A stretch of DNA of 64,000 bases from an uncultured Lachnospiraceae bacterium (GCA_949471785.1 CASWRE010000007.1:1-64000), one strand, 5' to 3'; shown: positions 1 to 8,811, counted from the stretch's first letter. Program-made: numbers and translations. The notes: generated from the sequence alone by a model not told the origin.

Positions 1-29
1 GCATAGGATACAAAATCCTTGAGGAAAAT

Positions 30-332
30 GTGTCAACTAATCTTGACAAAATCAAGGCGATTTGTATGGAACTGCTGGAAAACGGAACGAAACGGGCGGC
101 CATGGTTGCGGATACCTTCATAAAACGCCGCAGAGAAACCCTGACGGATGAGGAGGCCCATGCTCTGCGGGTGCTGATCGCGGCTGCGGTGAAAAACCCC
201 GATGAACAGCCGCCCACGTGGCATTGTGATATTTATTGTCGAAATGTACGCCATGTATCCTGTGAGGGAGCGTTGTGTGCGGAGGAATGCGCGCCCAAGC
301 TGTGTCCTTATTTCGATGAAATGTTGTATTAA
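30..332 (+). CDS. Small cysteine-rich protein of unknown function
   Basis: A 100-residue protein starting with GTG, preceded by GAGG five bases upstream. The first two thirds are predicted helical and charged. The last third carries six cysteines (in CDIYC, SCEGALCAEEC and KLC patterns), which would suit a metal site or disulfides. There is no signal peptide or membrane segment. I do not recognise the family. It lies at the window edge and is separated by about 120 bases from the secreted protein downstream, so its operon is not visible. The opposite-strand frame over the same bases looks like a shadow. Confidence 0.55.
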   Translation: MSTNLDKIKAICMELLENGTKRAAMVADTFIKRRRETLTDEEAHALRVLIAAAVKNPDEQPPTWHCDIYCRNVRHVSCEGALCAEECAPKLCPYFDEMLY

Positions 333-458
333 CACGGATGCCATTTCTGTGAAGTAAAAAATTTTTGGTTTTTAATTTTTGTTTAATGTTTCTGCGGTAT
401 GATGACTGTGAAAAGTAACGGAAACGACGAACAATAAAACGGGGAAAGGATGATGATT

Positions 459-1373
459 ATGAAAAGAAACATAAAGGTTATACTGGCGCTGGCGGCTGTT
501 GTGTTCATGTCTATGCTGGCGGTCTTTCCAGTACAGGCGGGACGTAAGGTGAAACCGACATCGATCAAGGCTGTGGGTTCCAAAAGCGTCACGGTTTCCA
601 AGGGAAAGAAATTTGAGCTTGAGGTCAGGATGAATCCGAGGAAAGCCGAAGATGATTATCTGACATGGTCCATCGTATCGGGAAAAGGGGTTGTCCGCTT
701 CGAGGATGATGATCTTCACGATGACGAGGTGGATCTGTGGGCCGTGAAAACGGGAACGGCTAAAGTCCGCTGTAAGATCCGCGGAACCAAAAAAAGTGTT
801 ACTTTCACGGTTAAGGTGAAAAAGTCTTCGGTCAAAACGACAATCAAGGCCGTGGGTTCCAAATCCAGAAGCGTCAAAGCGGGACAGGAATTTGAGCTGA
901 AAGTCAGGACTTCATCTAATATAGACGATGATGATCTGAAATGGACGATCGTCAGCGGTAAGAAGGTTGTCCGGTTTGACGATGACGATATTTACGATGA
1001 TGAGATGGAGCTGGTTGCCTTAAAGGCAGGAACGGCTAAAGTTCGCTGCACGATACGGGGAACGAAAAAGAGCGTCACCTTTAAAATTACGGTAAAGAAA
1101 GCGGCGGCATCGACGATTACCCGGGTGGGGCCTGAGGAACGGGTCATCTATCTGGGGCAGGAATTCGAGCTTGAGGTTTATCGCAGAAATGTGCACGAGA
1201 GTTATCTCCGGTGGAAAATTGCTGATCAGTCCATTGTGATCTTTGAAGACGGTTATGCGGATCACGACGACGAGATCGACTTGATCGCGGTGGGTGTGGG
1301 AACAACCACGGTGACCTGTACAAACACCTTAACAGGAAAGAGCGTCAGCTTTACAATACGGGTGGTAGGATAA
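459..1373 (+). CDS. Secreted protein with three bacterial Ig-like repeats
   Basis: A 304-residue exported protein. The N-terminus is a signal peptide (MKRN, then a hydrophobic core ending near FPVQA-G). Three repeats of about 85 residues follow, each with a (S/T)I(K/T)xVG opening, an F-E-L-(E/K)-V strand, an L(T/K/R)W(S/T/K)I strand and a GTxxV(R/T)C strand, the pattern of BIG2-type Ig-like domains found in clostridial surface proteins. Each repeat has Asp-rich loops (DDDLHDDE, DDDIYDDE, DHDDE) that could bind Ca2+ (inference). ATG 459 is preferred to ATG 450 because AAAGGA lies eight bases before it. There is no LPxTG motif or membrane anchor, so it is probably released or non-covalently wall bound. 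It is monocistronic, with tandem hairpins after it. Confidence 0.72.
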   Translation: MKRNIKVILALAAVVFMSMLAVFPVQAGRKVKPTSIKAVGSKSVTVSKGKKFELEVRMNPRKAEDDYLTWSIVSGKGVVRFEDDDLHDDEVDLWAVKTGTAKVRCKIRGTKKSVTFTVKVKKSSVKTTIKAVGSKSRSVKAGQEFELKVRTSSNIDDDDLKWTIVSGKKVVRFDDDDIYDDEMELVALKAGTAKVRCTIRGTKKSVTFKITVKKAAASTITRVGPEERVIYLGQEFELEVYRRNVHESYLRWKIADQSIVIFEDGYADHDDEIDLIAVGVGTTTVTCTNTLTGKSVSFTIRVVG

Positions 1374-1391
1374 CGGAGATATATAAGAGTG

Positions 1392-1452
1392 GTGACCGTT
1401 TGGCTTGTCTGAACGGTTACCGGGAGAGCCTGCAGAGGGCTCTCTTTTTTTT
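1392..1452 (+). terminator. Tandem hairpin terminator
   Basis: Two successive stem-loops: GTGACCGTT (1392-1400) with AACGGTTAC (1412-1420), then GAGAGCC (1424-1430) with GGCTCTC (1438-1444), followed by a run of eight or more T. This is a rho-independent terminator for the Ig-repeat gene. Confidence 0.8.
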
Positions 1453-1541
1453 CTCATGAATAGACTTTCCGGCGGGAAGGTGATAGAATGGCTTTAGCTT
1501 ACAAAAGATAAAAGGTTGAGGTGGAAAGGCAGGTAAAGCAG

Positions 1542-2348
1542 ATGGGCAGGAAAGCCGTTTTTTTTGACGGTGACGGGACGGTGACCGATCTGATAAAGGG
1601 AATTCCGGTCAGCGCGGCAGAGGCCATAAGGGCGTGTAAAGAGAATGGGCATTTGATGTTTTTATGTACGGGGAGAAGCCGCGCCATGGTGGACCGGGGG
1701 CTGGAGGAAGTCGGTTTTGACGGGATGATAGCCGGGGCCGGTACTTATCTGGAAAGGGACGGACAGGTCCAGTATAATAAAGAACTGCCGCCGGCGGAGG
1801 CCCGCCGGGCGATGGAGCTGCTCCGGGGAAAGGGCCTTGTGCCGGTGATGGAGGGCAGGGACTATATGTATTACGACCCGGATGAGTATACAGATGAGGT
1901 GGATTGGTTTGCCGGGCGTCTCACGCAGATGCTGGGAGAACATTGGAGGCCGATCACTGGCAATGAGGACTGTATGCATGTCAATAAGATCAGTGCAAAA
2001 GCCGTGCCCGGTGCGGACCGTGAGGGGGCCCTGCGGGAATTGTCCCCTTCCTTTGACGCGGTGGTTCATGAGGCGAAAGGTTTTGCGGGCGGCACCATTG
2101 AGCTTATGCCCAAAGGATATTCCAAAGCGCTGGGAATCGCGGTGGCCTGCAGGCTCTATGATATCGATCAGAAGGATACGGTGGCTTTTGGGGACAGCAA
2201 TAATGATCTGGATATGTTTCATCATGTACACACGAAAGTGGCTATGGGCAATGCCTCGCCGAAGCTTCTGGAGCTGGCTGATTATGTGACGACGGATATG
2301 TTTCATGACGGCATTCGCAACGGACTTCGCTATCTGGGGCTGATTTGA
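1542..2348 (+). CDS. HAD-superfamily hydrolase, Cof type
   Basis: A 268-residue phosphatase of the haloacid dehalogenase superfamily, Cof/IIB subfamily. Motif I is FFDGDGTVTD near the N-terminus with the Asp nucleophile and the acid/base Asp two residues later. Motif II is LCTGRSR, and motif IV is VAFGDSNNDLDMF, followed by the usual AMGNA and ADYVT. Such enzymes dephosphorylate sugar phosphates or flavin and nucleotide phosphates; the substrate cannot be told from sequence. ATG 1542 puts motif I at the usual distance from the start and has GGAAAGGCAGG just upstream; GTG 1521 would add seven residues. luxS begins 49 bases after its stop. Confidence 0.85.
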   Translation: MGRKAVFFDGDGTVTDLIKGIPVSAAEAIRACKENGHLMFLCTGRSRAMVDRGLEEVGFDGMIAGAGTYLERDGQVQYNKELPPAEARRAMELLRGKGLVPVMEGRDYMYYDPDEYTDEVDWFAGRLTQMLGEHWRPITGNEDCMHVNKISAKAVPGADREGALRELSPSFDAVVHEAKGFAGGTIELMPKGYSKALGIAVACRLYDIDQKDTVAFGDSNNDLDMFHHVHTKVAMGNASPKLLELADYVTTDMFHDGIRNGLRYLGLI

Positions 2349-2397
2349 CAATGACGGATCGGAATCATTTCGTACAATTTTGCAGGAGGAAAAGAAA

Positions 2398-2877
2398 ATG
2401 GAAAAAATCACAAGTTTTACGATCGACCACATCAAATTACAGCCGGGGATTTATGTGTCTCGGAAAGATCATATCGGAGAGGAATGTGTGACGACATTTG
2501 ATATACGCATGACTTCGCCCAACGAGGAACCGGTGATGAATACGGCGGAGCTCCACACCATCGAACATTTGGGGGCGACTTTTTTGCGCAATGATCCGGA
2601 AGTGTCGGACCGCGTGATTTATTTCGGCCCCATGGGCTGCCGGACGGGCTTTTACCTGCTGCTGGCCGGGGATCTGGAGTCGGAGGAGATTGTGGAGCTG
2701 GTGCGGAGGATGTTCCTCTTCATCCGGGATTTTGAGGGGGAGGTGCCCGGCGCGGCGGCGAGGGACTGCGGCAATTATCTGGATCTGAACCTGAATATGG
2801 CCAAATATCTGGCGAATAAATATTATACCGGGGTGCTGGAGCATATCGGCAGAGACCGTCTGGTCTATCCGGAGTAG
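2398..2877 (+). CDS. luxS: S-ribosylhomocysteine lyase
   Basis: A 159-residue LuxS. It cleaves S-ribosylhomocysteine to homocysteine and 4,5-dihydroxy-2,3-pentanedione, the precursor of autoinducer-2, in the activated methyl cycle. The zinc ligands are visible in HTIEH and in RDCGNYLD, and the catalytic cysteine lies in GPMGCRTGFY. Length and motifs match the family. ATG 2398 follows AGGAGG (2382-2387); the TTG that opens the frame at 2380 lies upstream of that site and is not used. The homocysteine S-methyltransferase starts nine bases after its stop, so the LuxS product can be methylated straight back to methionine. Confidence 0.97.
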   Translation: MEKITSFTIDHIKLQPGIYVSRKDHIGEECVTTFDIRMTSPNEEPVMNTAELHTIEHLGATFLRNDPEVSDRVIYFGPMGCRTGFYLLLAGDLESEEIVELVRRMFLFIRDFEGEVPGAAARDCGNYLDLNLNMAKYLANKYYTGVLEHIGRDRLVYPE

Positions 2878-2886
2878 GGAGGGGCT

Positions 2887-4266
2887 ATGGACAGAGAGAT
2901 ATTTCGCCGTCTGGCAGAGGAGCGCGTTCTTCTGCTGGACGGAGCCACCGGAAGTAATCTGTTGAAGGCGGGAATGCCGGCCGGAGTGTGTACGGAAATC
3001 TGGATACTGGAGCATCCCTGGGTGATCAGGGATCTCCAGAGGGCTTACGTGGATGCGGGAAGCCAGATTTTGTTTGCCCCTACCTTTTCCGCCAACGGCA
3101 TCGCCCTGGATGAGAAAAAAGCGGACATGCCGGTGGGAGAGCTGAACCGGCGTCTGGCGGCTCTGAGCCGTGAGGCTGCCGGCGACAGGGCGCTTGTGGC
3201 CGGCGACATGACCATGACCGGAAAACAGCTTCTGCCGACCGGAACACTGACGTTTGAACAGTTGACCGACTGTTATGAAGAGCAGGCGGTATCTCTGCGG
3301 GATGCGGGCGTGGATCTTTTTGTGGTGGAGACAATGATCAGCCTCCAGGAGATGCGGGCGGCGGTGCTGGCTATCCGGCGGTGTTGTGGCTTGCCCATAC
3401 TGGCGTCCTTTACCGTGGATGAGAACGGGTATACTTTTCTGGGAACAGAGATCACGGCGGCGGCGGTGACTCTGGCAGGCCTGGGTGTGGACGCGGTAGG
3501 GGTAAACTGTTCCATGGGGCCGGAACAGATGCTTTCCGTGGTGGAGAAACTGCGGAAAGCCACGGACCTTCCCGTGCTGGCAAAGGCCAATGCCGGACGT
3601 CCCCGACAGGAGAACGGGCAAGTGGTTTACCCCATGGACGCGGAACAATATACCGTTTATGCGGAACAGATGGTGGACGCGGGAGTGTCCCTTCTGGGCG
3701 GGTGCTGTGGGACGACGCCTGAATTCATAGAGAAGATGAGAAAAATGCTGGAGAGACGGGGCCTGTATAAGCCGTTTTCCCGGGCAGAATGGCATGGCCG
3801 TGATTCAGCAGAGCGCATGGAAAACGGTACGGAGGAAGGCGGAACCGGGCCGCTTTCCACTTTTGTACTTGCCACGGACAGGAAAATATATCGTCTGGAT
3901 CAGACAGCCTCGCTTTCCCGGGCGGGTTGTGTAAGTGAGAATCCGGGGCTGGCGGAATGCCTTGCCTGCGGGGAATATGAGGACGCCATTGACGAGTTGG
4001 GTGATCTGGAGGACGGGCAGATGCTGCTCGTGAATCTGGACGATCTGGATGACGGCAGGAGCCTGGAACATTTTGTGGCGCAGTTGTCCGTGTCGGGGAT
4101 GCCGGTTTGTTTTGACGCCTCCACACTGCCGGTTTTGGAACGGGCGCTTCGGCATTATTGTGGTATTGCGGCGGTATGTCTGCCGGATCTTTCTGACTAC
4201 GAGGAAGCCGGTCAGATACTGGCCAGGTATGGCGCGGTTGAATACGGAAAGGAGATCTGCGTTTGA
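2887..4266 (+). CDS. Homocysteine S-methyltransferase with C-terminal extension
   Basis: A 459-residue protein. Residues 1-290 form a homocysteine-binding TIM barrel like MetH-N, MmuM and BHMT: LLDGATGSNL at the start, VNCS in the middle, and GGCCGTTPEFI near 275 carrying the paired zinc-ligand cysteines. It transfers a methyl group to homocysteine to give methionine. The remaining 160 residues are not in MmuM. The stretch near FDASTLPVLERAL resembles the start of a MetH pterin-binding domain, so it may be a shortened remnant of a methionine synthase (inference). A GGAGGGG ribosome site precedes ATG 2887. It lies in an operon with luxS and the DUF362 gene that starts 13 bases later. Confidence 0.85.
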   Translation: MDREIFRRLAEERVLLLDGATGSNLLKAGMPAGVCTEIWILEHPWVIRDLQRAYVDAGSQILFAPTFSANGIALDEKKADMPVGELNRRLAALSREAAGDRALVAGDMTMTGKQLLPTGTLTFEQLTDCYEEQAVSLRDAGVDLFVVETMISLQEMRAAVLAIRRCCGLPILASFTVDENGYTFLGTEITAAAVTLAGLGVDAVGVNCSMGPEQMLSVVEKLRKATDLPVLAKANAGRPRQENGQVVYPMDAEQYTVYAEQMVDAGVSLLGGCCGTTPEFIEKMRKMLERRGLYKPFSRAEWHGRDSAERMENGTEEGGTGPLSTFVLATDRKIYRLDQTASLSRAGCVSENPGLAECLACGEYEDAIDELGDLEDGQMLLVNLDDLDDGRSLEHFVAQLSVSGMPVCFDASTLPVLERALRHYCGIAAVCLPDLSDYEEAGQILARYGAVEYGKEICV

Positions 4267-4279
4267 CGGGAGGTGCGGT

Positions 4280-5419
4280 ATGAAAAGGATGGGGATAACG
4301 GCCTGCGGCAGCTACGATGATGCCGAGGTAATCCGTAGCCTGGAACGGCTGCTGGCTGCCGCCGGGGGGCTAGAATGGGTGGAACCGGGGATGCGGATTG
4401 CCGTAAAGACTAATCTGCTCTCAGGATCGGCGCCGGATCGGGCGGTGGTGACCCATCCGGCGGTATTGGCTGCGCTCTGTCGGATGCTGACAGCCAGAGG
4501 CGCCATTGTGACGGTGGGAGATTCACCGGGCGGTCCCTTCACGGAGGGGAACCTTCGGAGAGTTTACAGACTGTCGGGTATGGAGCAGGTTGAGCGGGCA
4601 GGAGCCCGGCTGAACATGGACGTCGGTCAGCGTGACGCCTCTTTTTCCGTCGGCAAGGTGCTGCGACAGCTGACCTGTACCTCCTGGCTCACCGATGCCG
4701 ATGCGGTCATTTCCTGCTGTAAGCTGAAAACCCATGCCATGATGGGCATGTCAGCCAACGTCAAAAATCTTTTCGGGGCGATTCCGGGGACGATGAAGCC
4801 GGAATATCATTTCCGCTTTCCCGATCACAGAGATTTTGCCGATATGCTGGTGGATATTAATGAGTATCTGCGCCCCCGCCTTTATATTACCGATGCGGTG
4901 GTGGGCATGGAGGGAAACGGCCCGGCCTCCGGTACCCCCAGGGAAATCGGCGCCCTGCTGGCCGGCACGGACCCCTACGGCCTCGATCTGCTGTGCGCCC
5001 ATATCATTGGTCTGGCCCCGGGACAGGTACCGACCATTGTGGCGGCCATGGAGAGGGGGCTGTGCGGGAAAGAACCCGATTGGCCGGAGATAAGCGGCGA
5101 TCCGAAGCCCTTTGTAATGAAGGATTTTCAGAATATCCGCCAGCTTCGGGGAATCGAGTTCGGAGATCATATGCCGGGGTGGCTGGTACCCATTGGCCGT
5201 CTGGCCCTGCAGGCCCGTCCGAAGGCCAGCCGTAAGACCTGTATCGGCTGTGCGAAATGCGGCAAGGTCTGTCCGGCCGGAGCCATTGCCATGGTGCATA
5301 AATACCCGGTTATCGACACGGAAAAATGTATCCGCTGTTTCTGTTGTCAGGAATTTTGCCCGGAAGGGGCCATGAAAGTGCACCGGCCTTTGATTGCCCG
5401 GATCATGAACCCCCGGTAA
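4280..5419 (+). CDS. DUF362 protein with two 4Fe-4S clusters
   Basis: A 379-residue protein. Residues about 1-290 are a DUF362 domain (VKTNLL, THPAVLAAL, GDSPGGP, CCKLKTH, VKNLFGAIPG). The C-terminus is a bacterial-type ferredoxin with CIGCAKCGKVCP and CIRCFCCQEFCP, enough for two [4Fe-4S] clusters. No signal peptide is seen, so it is probably cytoplasmic. The function of DUF362-ferredoxin fusions is not established. ATG 4280 follows GGGAGG (4268-4273); the frame opens at 4049, but that part overlaps the methyltransferase gene. Position suggests a link to methyl-cycle redox chemistry (inference). Confidence 0.85.
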   Translation: MKRMGITACGSYDDAEVIRSLERLLAAAGGLEWVEPGMRIAVKTNLLSGSAPDRAVVTHPAVLAALCRMLTARGAIVTVGDSPGGPFTEGNLRRVYRLSGMEQVERAGARLNMDVGQRDASFSVGKVLRQLTCTSWLTDADAVISCCKLKTHAMMGMSANVKNLFGAIPGTMKPEYHFRFPDHRDFADMLVDINEYLRPRLYITDAVVGMEGNGPASGTPREIGALLAGTDPYGLDLLCAHIIGLAPGQVPTIVAAMERGLCGKEPDWPEISGDPKPFVMKDFQNIRQLRGIEFGDHMPGWLVPIGRLALQARPKASRKTCIGCAKCGKVCPAGAIAMVHKYPVIDTEKCIRCFCCQEFCPEGAMKVHRPLIARIMNPR

Positions 5420-5430
5420 ACAGGCGGGCC

Positions 5431-5467
5431 GTATGAAAAGGCTACATTTCCAGCAGCCTTTTCATAT
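5431..5467. terminator. Bidirectional hairpin between convergent genes
   Basis: A perfect 11-bp stem, ATGAAAAGGCT (5433-5443) with AGCCTTTTCAT (5455-5465), lies between the DUF362 gene and the end of the - strand pseudouridine synthase, whose stop codon is inside the left arm. A short T run within the right arm makes it a likely terminator on both strands. Confidence 0.6.
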
Positions 5468-6332
5468 CGGCAGGCAGCGCCGTCTCAAAATGCAGCGGAT
5501 CACCGGTGACGGGATGGTCGAAATCCAGAGCGGCCGCGTGAAGCGGCTGCCTGTTTATATGGGAAAAATCAGGATTGTACAGGAAATCTCCGGGCAGCGG
5601 GCAGCCGATGTGAGCCATGTGTACCCGGATCTGATGGGTGCGCCCCGTGTCCAGGTGAAGCTCTATCAGACTGTAGACGGGTCCTGCCGATACGGTGCGG
5701 TAGTGAGTGACGGCCCGCTCGCCGTGGAGGAAATCTACCTGTCTCTGGATACAGGAGCCGGGCGCCCGTCCGATGGGCGCGTCAATCTGTCCGTCTTTCG
5801 GCTCGGGGCAGCCCTGCACGACGGCCAGATAGGTGCGGCGGATGGCGCGTCGTTTCATGGCCGCGGAGAGGATGGCGCCGCTTAACGCATGTTTGGCCAG
5901 GATCAAAAGTCCGGTGGTGTCCCGGTCCAGCCGGTTGATACAACGAAATACGCAGGATTCGCCCCGCTTCAGGGCGTGGGCGGCTACGGCATTGGCCAGC
6001 GTATTGCCGTAATTTCCGGGGGAGGGATGCACCGGCATGTCGGCGGGTTTATCGATGACCAGGATGTCCCTGTCTTCATAGACGACGGTAAAAGGAAGGG
6101 GCACGGGCTCAATTTTATCAGAAGGCTTTTCTTCCGGCAGCAGGATATCCAGCCGGTCTCCGGCGGCCAGGGGAATACCGGTTTGTGTCGCGACGCCGTT
6201 TTTGCGGACGGCTTGCGGCGTGCGCTTGAGCCGGGCCAGAAGGCGACGGGAATAACCGTGTTCCCGGAGAAATTCCCCCAGAGATTTTCCGGCGTCCGGG
6301 GCTGTTATGACATAAAGAAAATGGCGGTCCAT
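5442..6332 (-). CDS. RluA-family pseudouridine synthase
   Basis: A 296-residue enzyme that isomerises uridine in rRNA or tRNA. It begins with an S4-like region (residues about 15-70), followed by the catalytic domain with RCINRLDRDTTGLLILAK (the HRLDxxTSG-type motif, catalytic Asp at RLDRD), TYLAVVQG and HQIRVHMAHIGCPLPGD. Length and order fit RluD/YlyB-type paralogs; the exact target is unknown. AAAGGAG precedes the start codon. Unusually, the first catalytic motif has Asn in place of His before RLDR. It is transcribed towards the DUF362 gene and divergently from the lactonase gene. Confidence 0.88.
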   Translation of the reverse strand: MDRHFLYVITAPDAGKSLGEFLREHGYSRRLLARLKRTPQAVRKNGVATQTGIPLAAGDRLDILLPEEKPSDKIEPVPLPFTVVYEDRDILVIDKPADMPVHPSPGNYGNTLANAVAAHALKRGESCVFRCINRLDRDTTGLLILAKHALSGAILSAAMKRRAIRRTYLAVVQGCPEPKDGQIDAPIGRAPGSCIQRQVDFLHGERAVTHYRTVSAGPVYSLIELHLDTGRTHQIRVHMAHIGCPLPGDFLYNPDFSHINRQPLHAAALDFDHPVTGDPLHFETALPADMKRLLEM

Positions 6333-6355
6333 GGCGGTTTCTCCTTTCTGGGGCG

Positions 6356-6384
6356 TTGTGATTTTGGATAAACTGTGTTAGAAT
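6356..6384 (+). promoter_or_regulatory. Sigma-A-type promoter for the lactonase gene
   Basis: TTGTGA (6356-6361) and TAGAAT (6379-6384) are 17 bp apart and lie 47 bases before ATG 6431, between the divergent genes. Confidence 0.5.
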
Positions 6385-6430
6385 ATGAATAATCTTGCAT
6401 GTGATAATTTTCAAGGAGGAAACAGCGATC

Positions 6431-7486
6431 ATGAATGAAAAATATGTGGCATATATTGGTACGTATACTCATGGCAGCAGCATCGGTATTCATATCTGTG
6501 ATGTGAACGTGGAGGAAGGTACATTGACGGAGCGCAGGGTGGCTCCGGTGAATAATTCTTCTTATATTGTGCAGTCGAAAAACGGTAAGTATCTGTATTC
6601 CATTGCCGACGAGGGCGTGGCGGTGTTTGCCATTCTGCCGGACGGGGATCTGGAGCTGATCAATAAAGTGGATATCGACGGTATGCGCGGATGTTATCTG
6701 TCTGTGGGACATCAGGGAAAATATCTGTATGTGGGCGGTTATCATGACGGAAAAGTGACCGTCGTGCACACCCACAGCGACGGACGTCTGGGCAGTGTGC
6801 TGGACGGCGTTTTTCATCAGGGCCTGGGTTCGGTGGCGGAGCGGAATTTCCGCCCCCATGTCAGCTGTGTGATCCCTACGCCGGAGAATCAGTATCTCTG
6901 CGCCGTGGACAGTGGTATTGACCAGGTGAAGATCTATCAGGTCAAGCCGTCCCAGAACAAGCTTCGCCTGGTGGATATATACCGCTGCGAGCTGGAATCC
7001 GGTCCCAGGGAGCTCTGTTTCGACGCCAGCGGTAAGCACGCTTTCCTGATTTATGAGCTGGCCAATCGCATTGACGTTTTCAACTATACCATGGGAAAGA
7101 AGGGACCGGTGTTTGAGAAGATTCAGAGTGTGGATACCGTCATGGGGGCGAAGGATCAGCGCCATGATGCGGCGGAGGCCATGACGTTGTCCCCGGACGG
7201 CAAATACCTGTTCTGTACGACGGCCGGATGTAATATGGTGACTATGTTTGCGATCGATGAGCAGACAGGCAGGCTGGAGCCGAAATTCAGCCTGCCCATC
7301 AGCGGCGTTTATCCCAAGGACATCATGATCTTCCCCGACGGCAAGCACATGGCCGTGGTGAATCATGAGTCAAACAGCATTACGACTTTCGCGATTGATT
7401 ATGAGAAAAATCTGATCACCATGAAGGGCAAACCTCTGTCGGTGGAGACGCCCAACTGTATCCTGATCACGAAAGTAGAGAGATAA
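6431..7486 (+). CDS. Beta-propeller lactonase family protein (6-phosphogluconolactonase-like)
   Basis: A 351-residue soluble protein of the Pgl/YbhE seven-bladed propeller family. Signs are AYIGTYTHGSSIGIH at the start, repeated blades of the form SxxGKYLYxxG, SPDGKYLFCTTAGCN, and FPDGKHMAVVNHESNSIT near the end. Members hydrolyse 6-phosphogluconolactone, though many paralogs have unproved substrates. ATG 6431 follows AAGGAGGA (6413-6420). Its stop lies only two bases from the stop of the convergent aroC, with no obvious terminator between them. Confidence 0.8.
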   Translation: MNEKYVAYIGTYTHGSSIGIHICDVNVEEGTLTERRVAPVNNSSYIVQSKNGKYLYSIADEGVAVFAILPDGDLELINKVDIDGMRGCYLSVGHQGKYLYVGGYHDGKVTVVHTHSDGRLGSVLDGVFHQGLGSVAERNFRPHVSCVIPTPENQYLCAVDSGIDQVKIYQVKPSQNKLRLVDIYRCELESGPRELCFDASGKHAFLIYELANRIDVFNYTMGKKGPVFEKIQSVDTVMGAKDQRHDAAEAMTLSPDGKYLFCTTAGCNMVTMFAIDEQTGRLEPKFSLPISGVYPKDIMIFPDGKHMAVVNHESNSITTFAIDYEKNLITMKGKPLSVETPNCILITKVER

Positions 7487-7488
7487 AG

Positions 7489-8583
7489 TCAGCCCCATAC
7501 TTTTTTCACATGATCCATGGTGGCTGCCATGCCTCCCAGCAGGGCGTCGGCGATCACCAGGGCGGCCATGGACTCAATGACAACCACGGCCCGGGGAACT
7601 ATGACGGGATCATGGCGTCCTTTGATTTGACAGGTAATCTCCTCGCCGGAATTGTTGACGGTCTGCTGGGGAGAAAAAATGGATGGCGTCGGTTTAACGG
7701 CAGCCCGGAAGATAAGCGGGCTGCCGTCGCTTATGCCGCCCAGTACGCCTCCCGAGTGATTGGAGGCCTTGCGAATCCGTCCCCTGTCGTCTATACGAAA
7801 AGGATCATTATTTTCCGAGCCCCGCGCTGTGGCTGCAGCAAACCCGTCGCCGATCTCGAAGCCTTTTACGGCGCCCACGGAACAGACGGCTTTGGCCAGG
7901 CAGGCGCTCAGTTTTTCAAAGACGGGATCGCCCAGTCCTGCGGGCAGATGCTCTACGATACATTCAATGACGCCTCCGCCGGAGTCCAGCTCCTTCATGC
8001 ACCGGTTCAGATAGTTCCGGGCCTGTTCGGCCGCCTCGCTGTCCGGCATGTAAAGAGGGTTGCGGAAGATTTCCCCGGCGTCAAATCGCCGGGCCGTAAC
8101 GGGACCGATAGATTGGGTGTAGGTGGTAAACTTGACGCCGATTTCTCCAAGCATTTTTGCGGCCACCGCGCCGCCGGCTACCCGCCCGATGGTTTCCCGC
8201 CCGGACGAGCGGCCGCCTCCCCGGTAATCACGGAAACCATATTTACAGTCATAGGTGTAATCCGCGTGTCCCGGCCGATAATAGGAGGCGATTTCCGAGT
8301 AATCCCGGGATCGCTGCGTCTCGTTGCGTATCAGTATGGAAATGGGGGTACCGGTGGTGCGCCCTTCAAAGATGCCGGACAGAATCTCTGCCCGGTCGTC
8401 TTCTTTTCGGGGCGTGGAAAACCGGCTCTGTCCCGGTTTCCTCCGATCCAGATAGTTTTGTATATCAGCCTCACACAGAGGGAGTCCCGCGGGACACCCG
8501 TCCACCACCACGCCGATCCCGGCGCCATGGGATTCTCCCCAGGTGGTGATGCGGAATATATTGCCAAACGATGAACCTGCCAT
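7489..8583 (-). CDS. aroC: Chorismate synthase
   Basis: A 364-residue enzyme that converts 5-enolpyruvylshikimate 3-phosphate to chorismate using reduced FMN, the last step of the shikimate pathway. Signature segments are GNIFRITTWGESHG at the start, DRRKPGQSRFSTPRKEDD, YRGGGRSSGRETIGRVAGGAVA, and GGISDGSPLIFRAAVKPTPSI. The start at 8583 gives the conserved MAGSSFGN opening; the frame stays open upstream to 8646 but those residues are not conserved. It stands alone, with no other shikimate genes in view. Confidence 0.96.
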   Translation of the reverse strand: MAGSSFGNIFRITTWGESHGAGIGVVVDGCPAGLPLCEADIQNYLDRRKPGQSRFSTPRKEDDRAEILSGIFEGRTTGTPISILIRNETQRSRDYSEIASYYRPGHADYTYDCKYGFRDYRGGGRSSGRETIGRVAGGAVAAKMLGEIGVKFTTYTQSIGPVTARRFDAGEIFRNPLYMPDSEAAEQARNYLNRCMKELDSGGGVIECIVEHLPAGLGDPVFEKLSACLAKAVCSVGAVKGFEIGDGFAAATARGSENNDPFRIDDRGRIRKASNHSGGVLGGISDGSPLIFRAAVKPTPSIFSPQQTVNNSGEEITCQIKGRHDPVIVPRAVVVIESMAALVIADALLGGMAATMDHVKKVWG

Positions 8584-8683
8584 TGCGATGCCGTCCTTTC
8601 TGTAGTTCTTTTTTCGCATTGTATCATTATCCCGCATATTTCTCAATCCTTAAATGTAAATGAACGGGCATTGGGGCAAAGGG

Positions 8684-8708
8684 TAGTTACTGGTCACGGA
8701 GTGAACAG
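8684..8708 (-). repeat. Partial copy of a dispersed structured repeat
   Basis: About 23 of 25 bases match, in reverse complement, 31611-31635 of the larger repeat upstream of the rhomboid-like gene. The block runs GTTACTGGTCACGGAGTG with ACAG after it. It lies in the 228-base gap between the divergent aroC and response regulator genes. Confidence 0.55.
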
Positions 8709-8749
8709 CGACGGAGTTCATATTTACTTAATTAACAAAACTACATTAC

Positions 8750-8778
8750 TTGTACTATTTTATCAAAAATGGTATAGT
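8750..8778 (+). promoter_or_regulatory. Promoter of the LytTR response regulator
   Basis: TTGTAC (8750-8755) and TATAGT (8773-8778) with a 17-bp spacer, 34 bases before GTG 8812, in an AT-rich stretch. Confidence 0.6.
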
Positions 8779-8811
8779 ATACATAAATAAGAGGAAACTG
8801 AGGAAAAAGAC

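Noticed and set aside
2345-2378. TTGACA and TACAAT before luxS as a promoter
   Set aside because: The spacer is 22 bp, too long for a sigma-A promoter; it overlaps the HAD gene stop.
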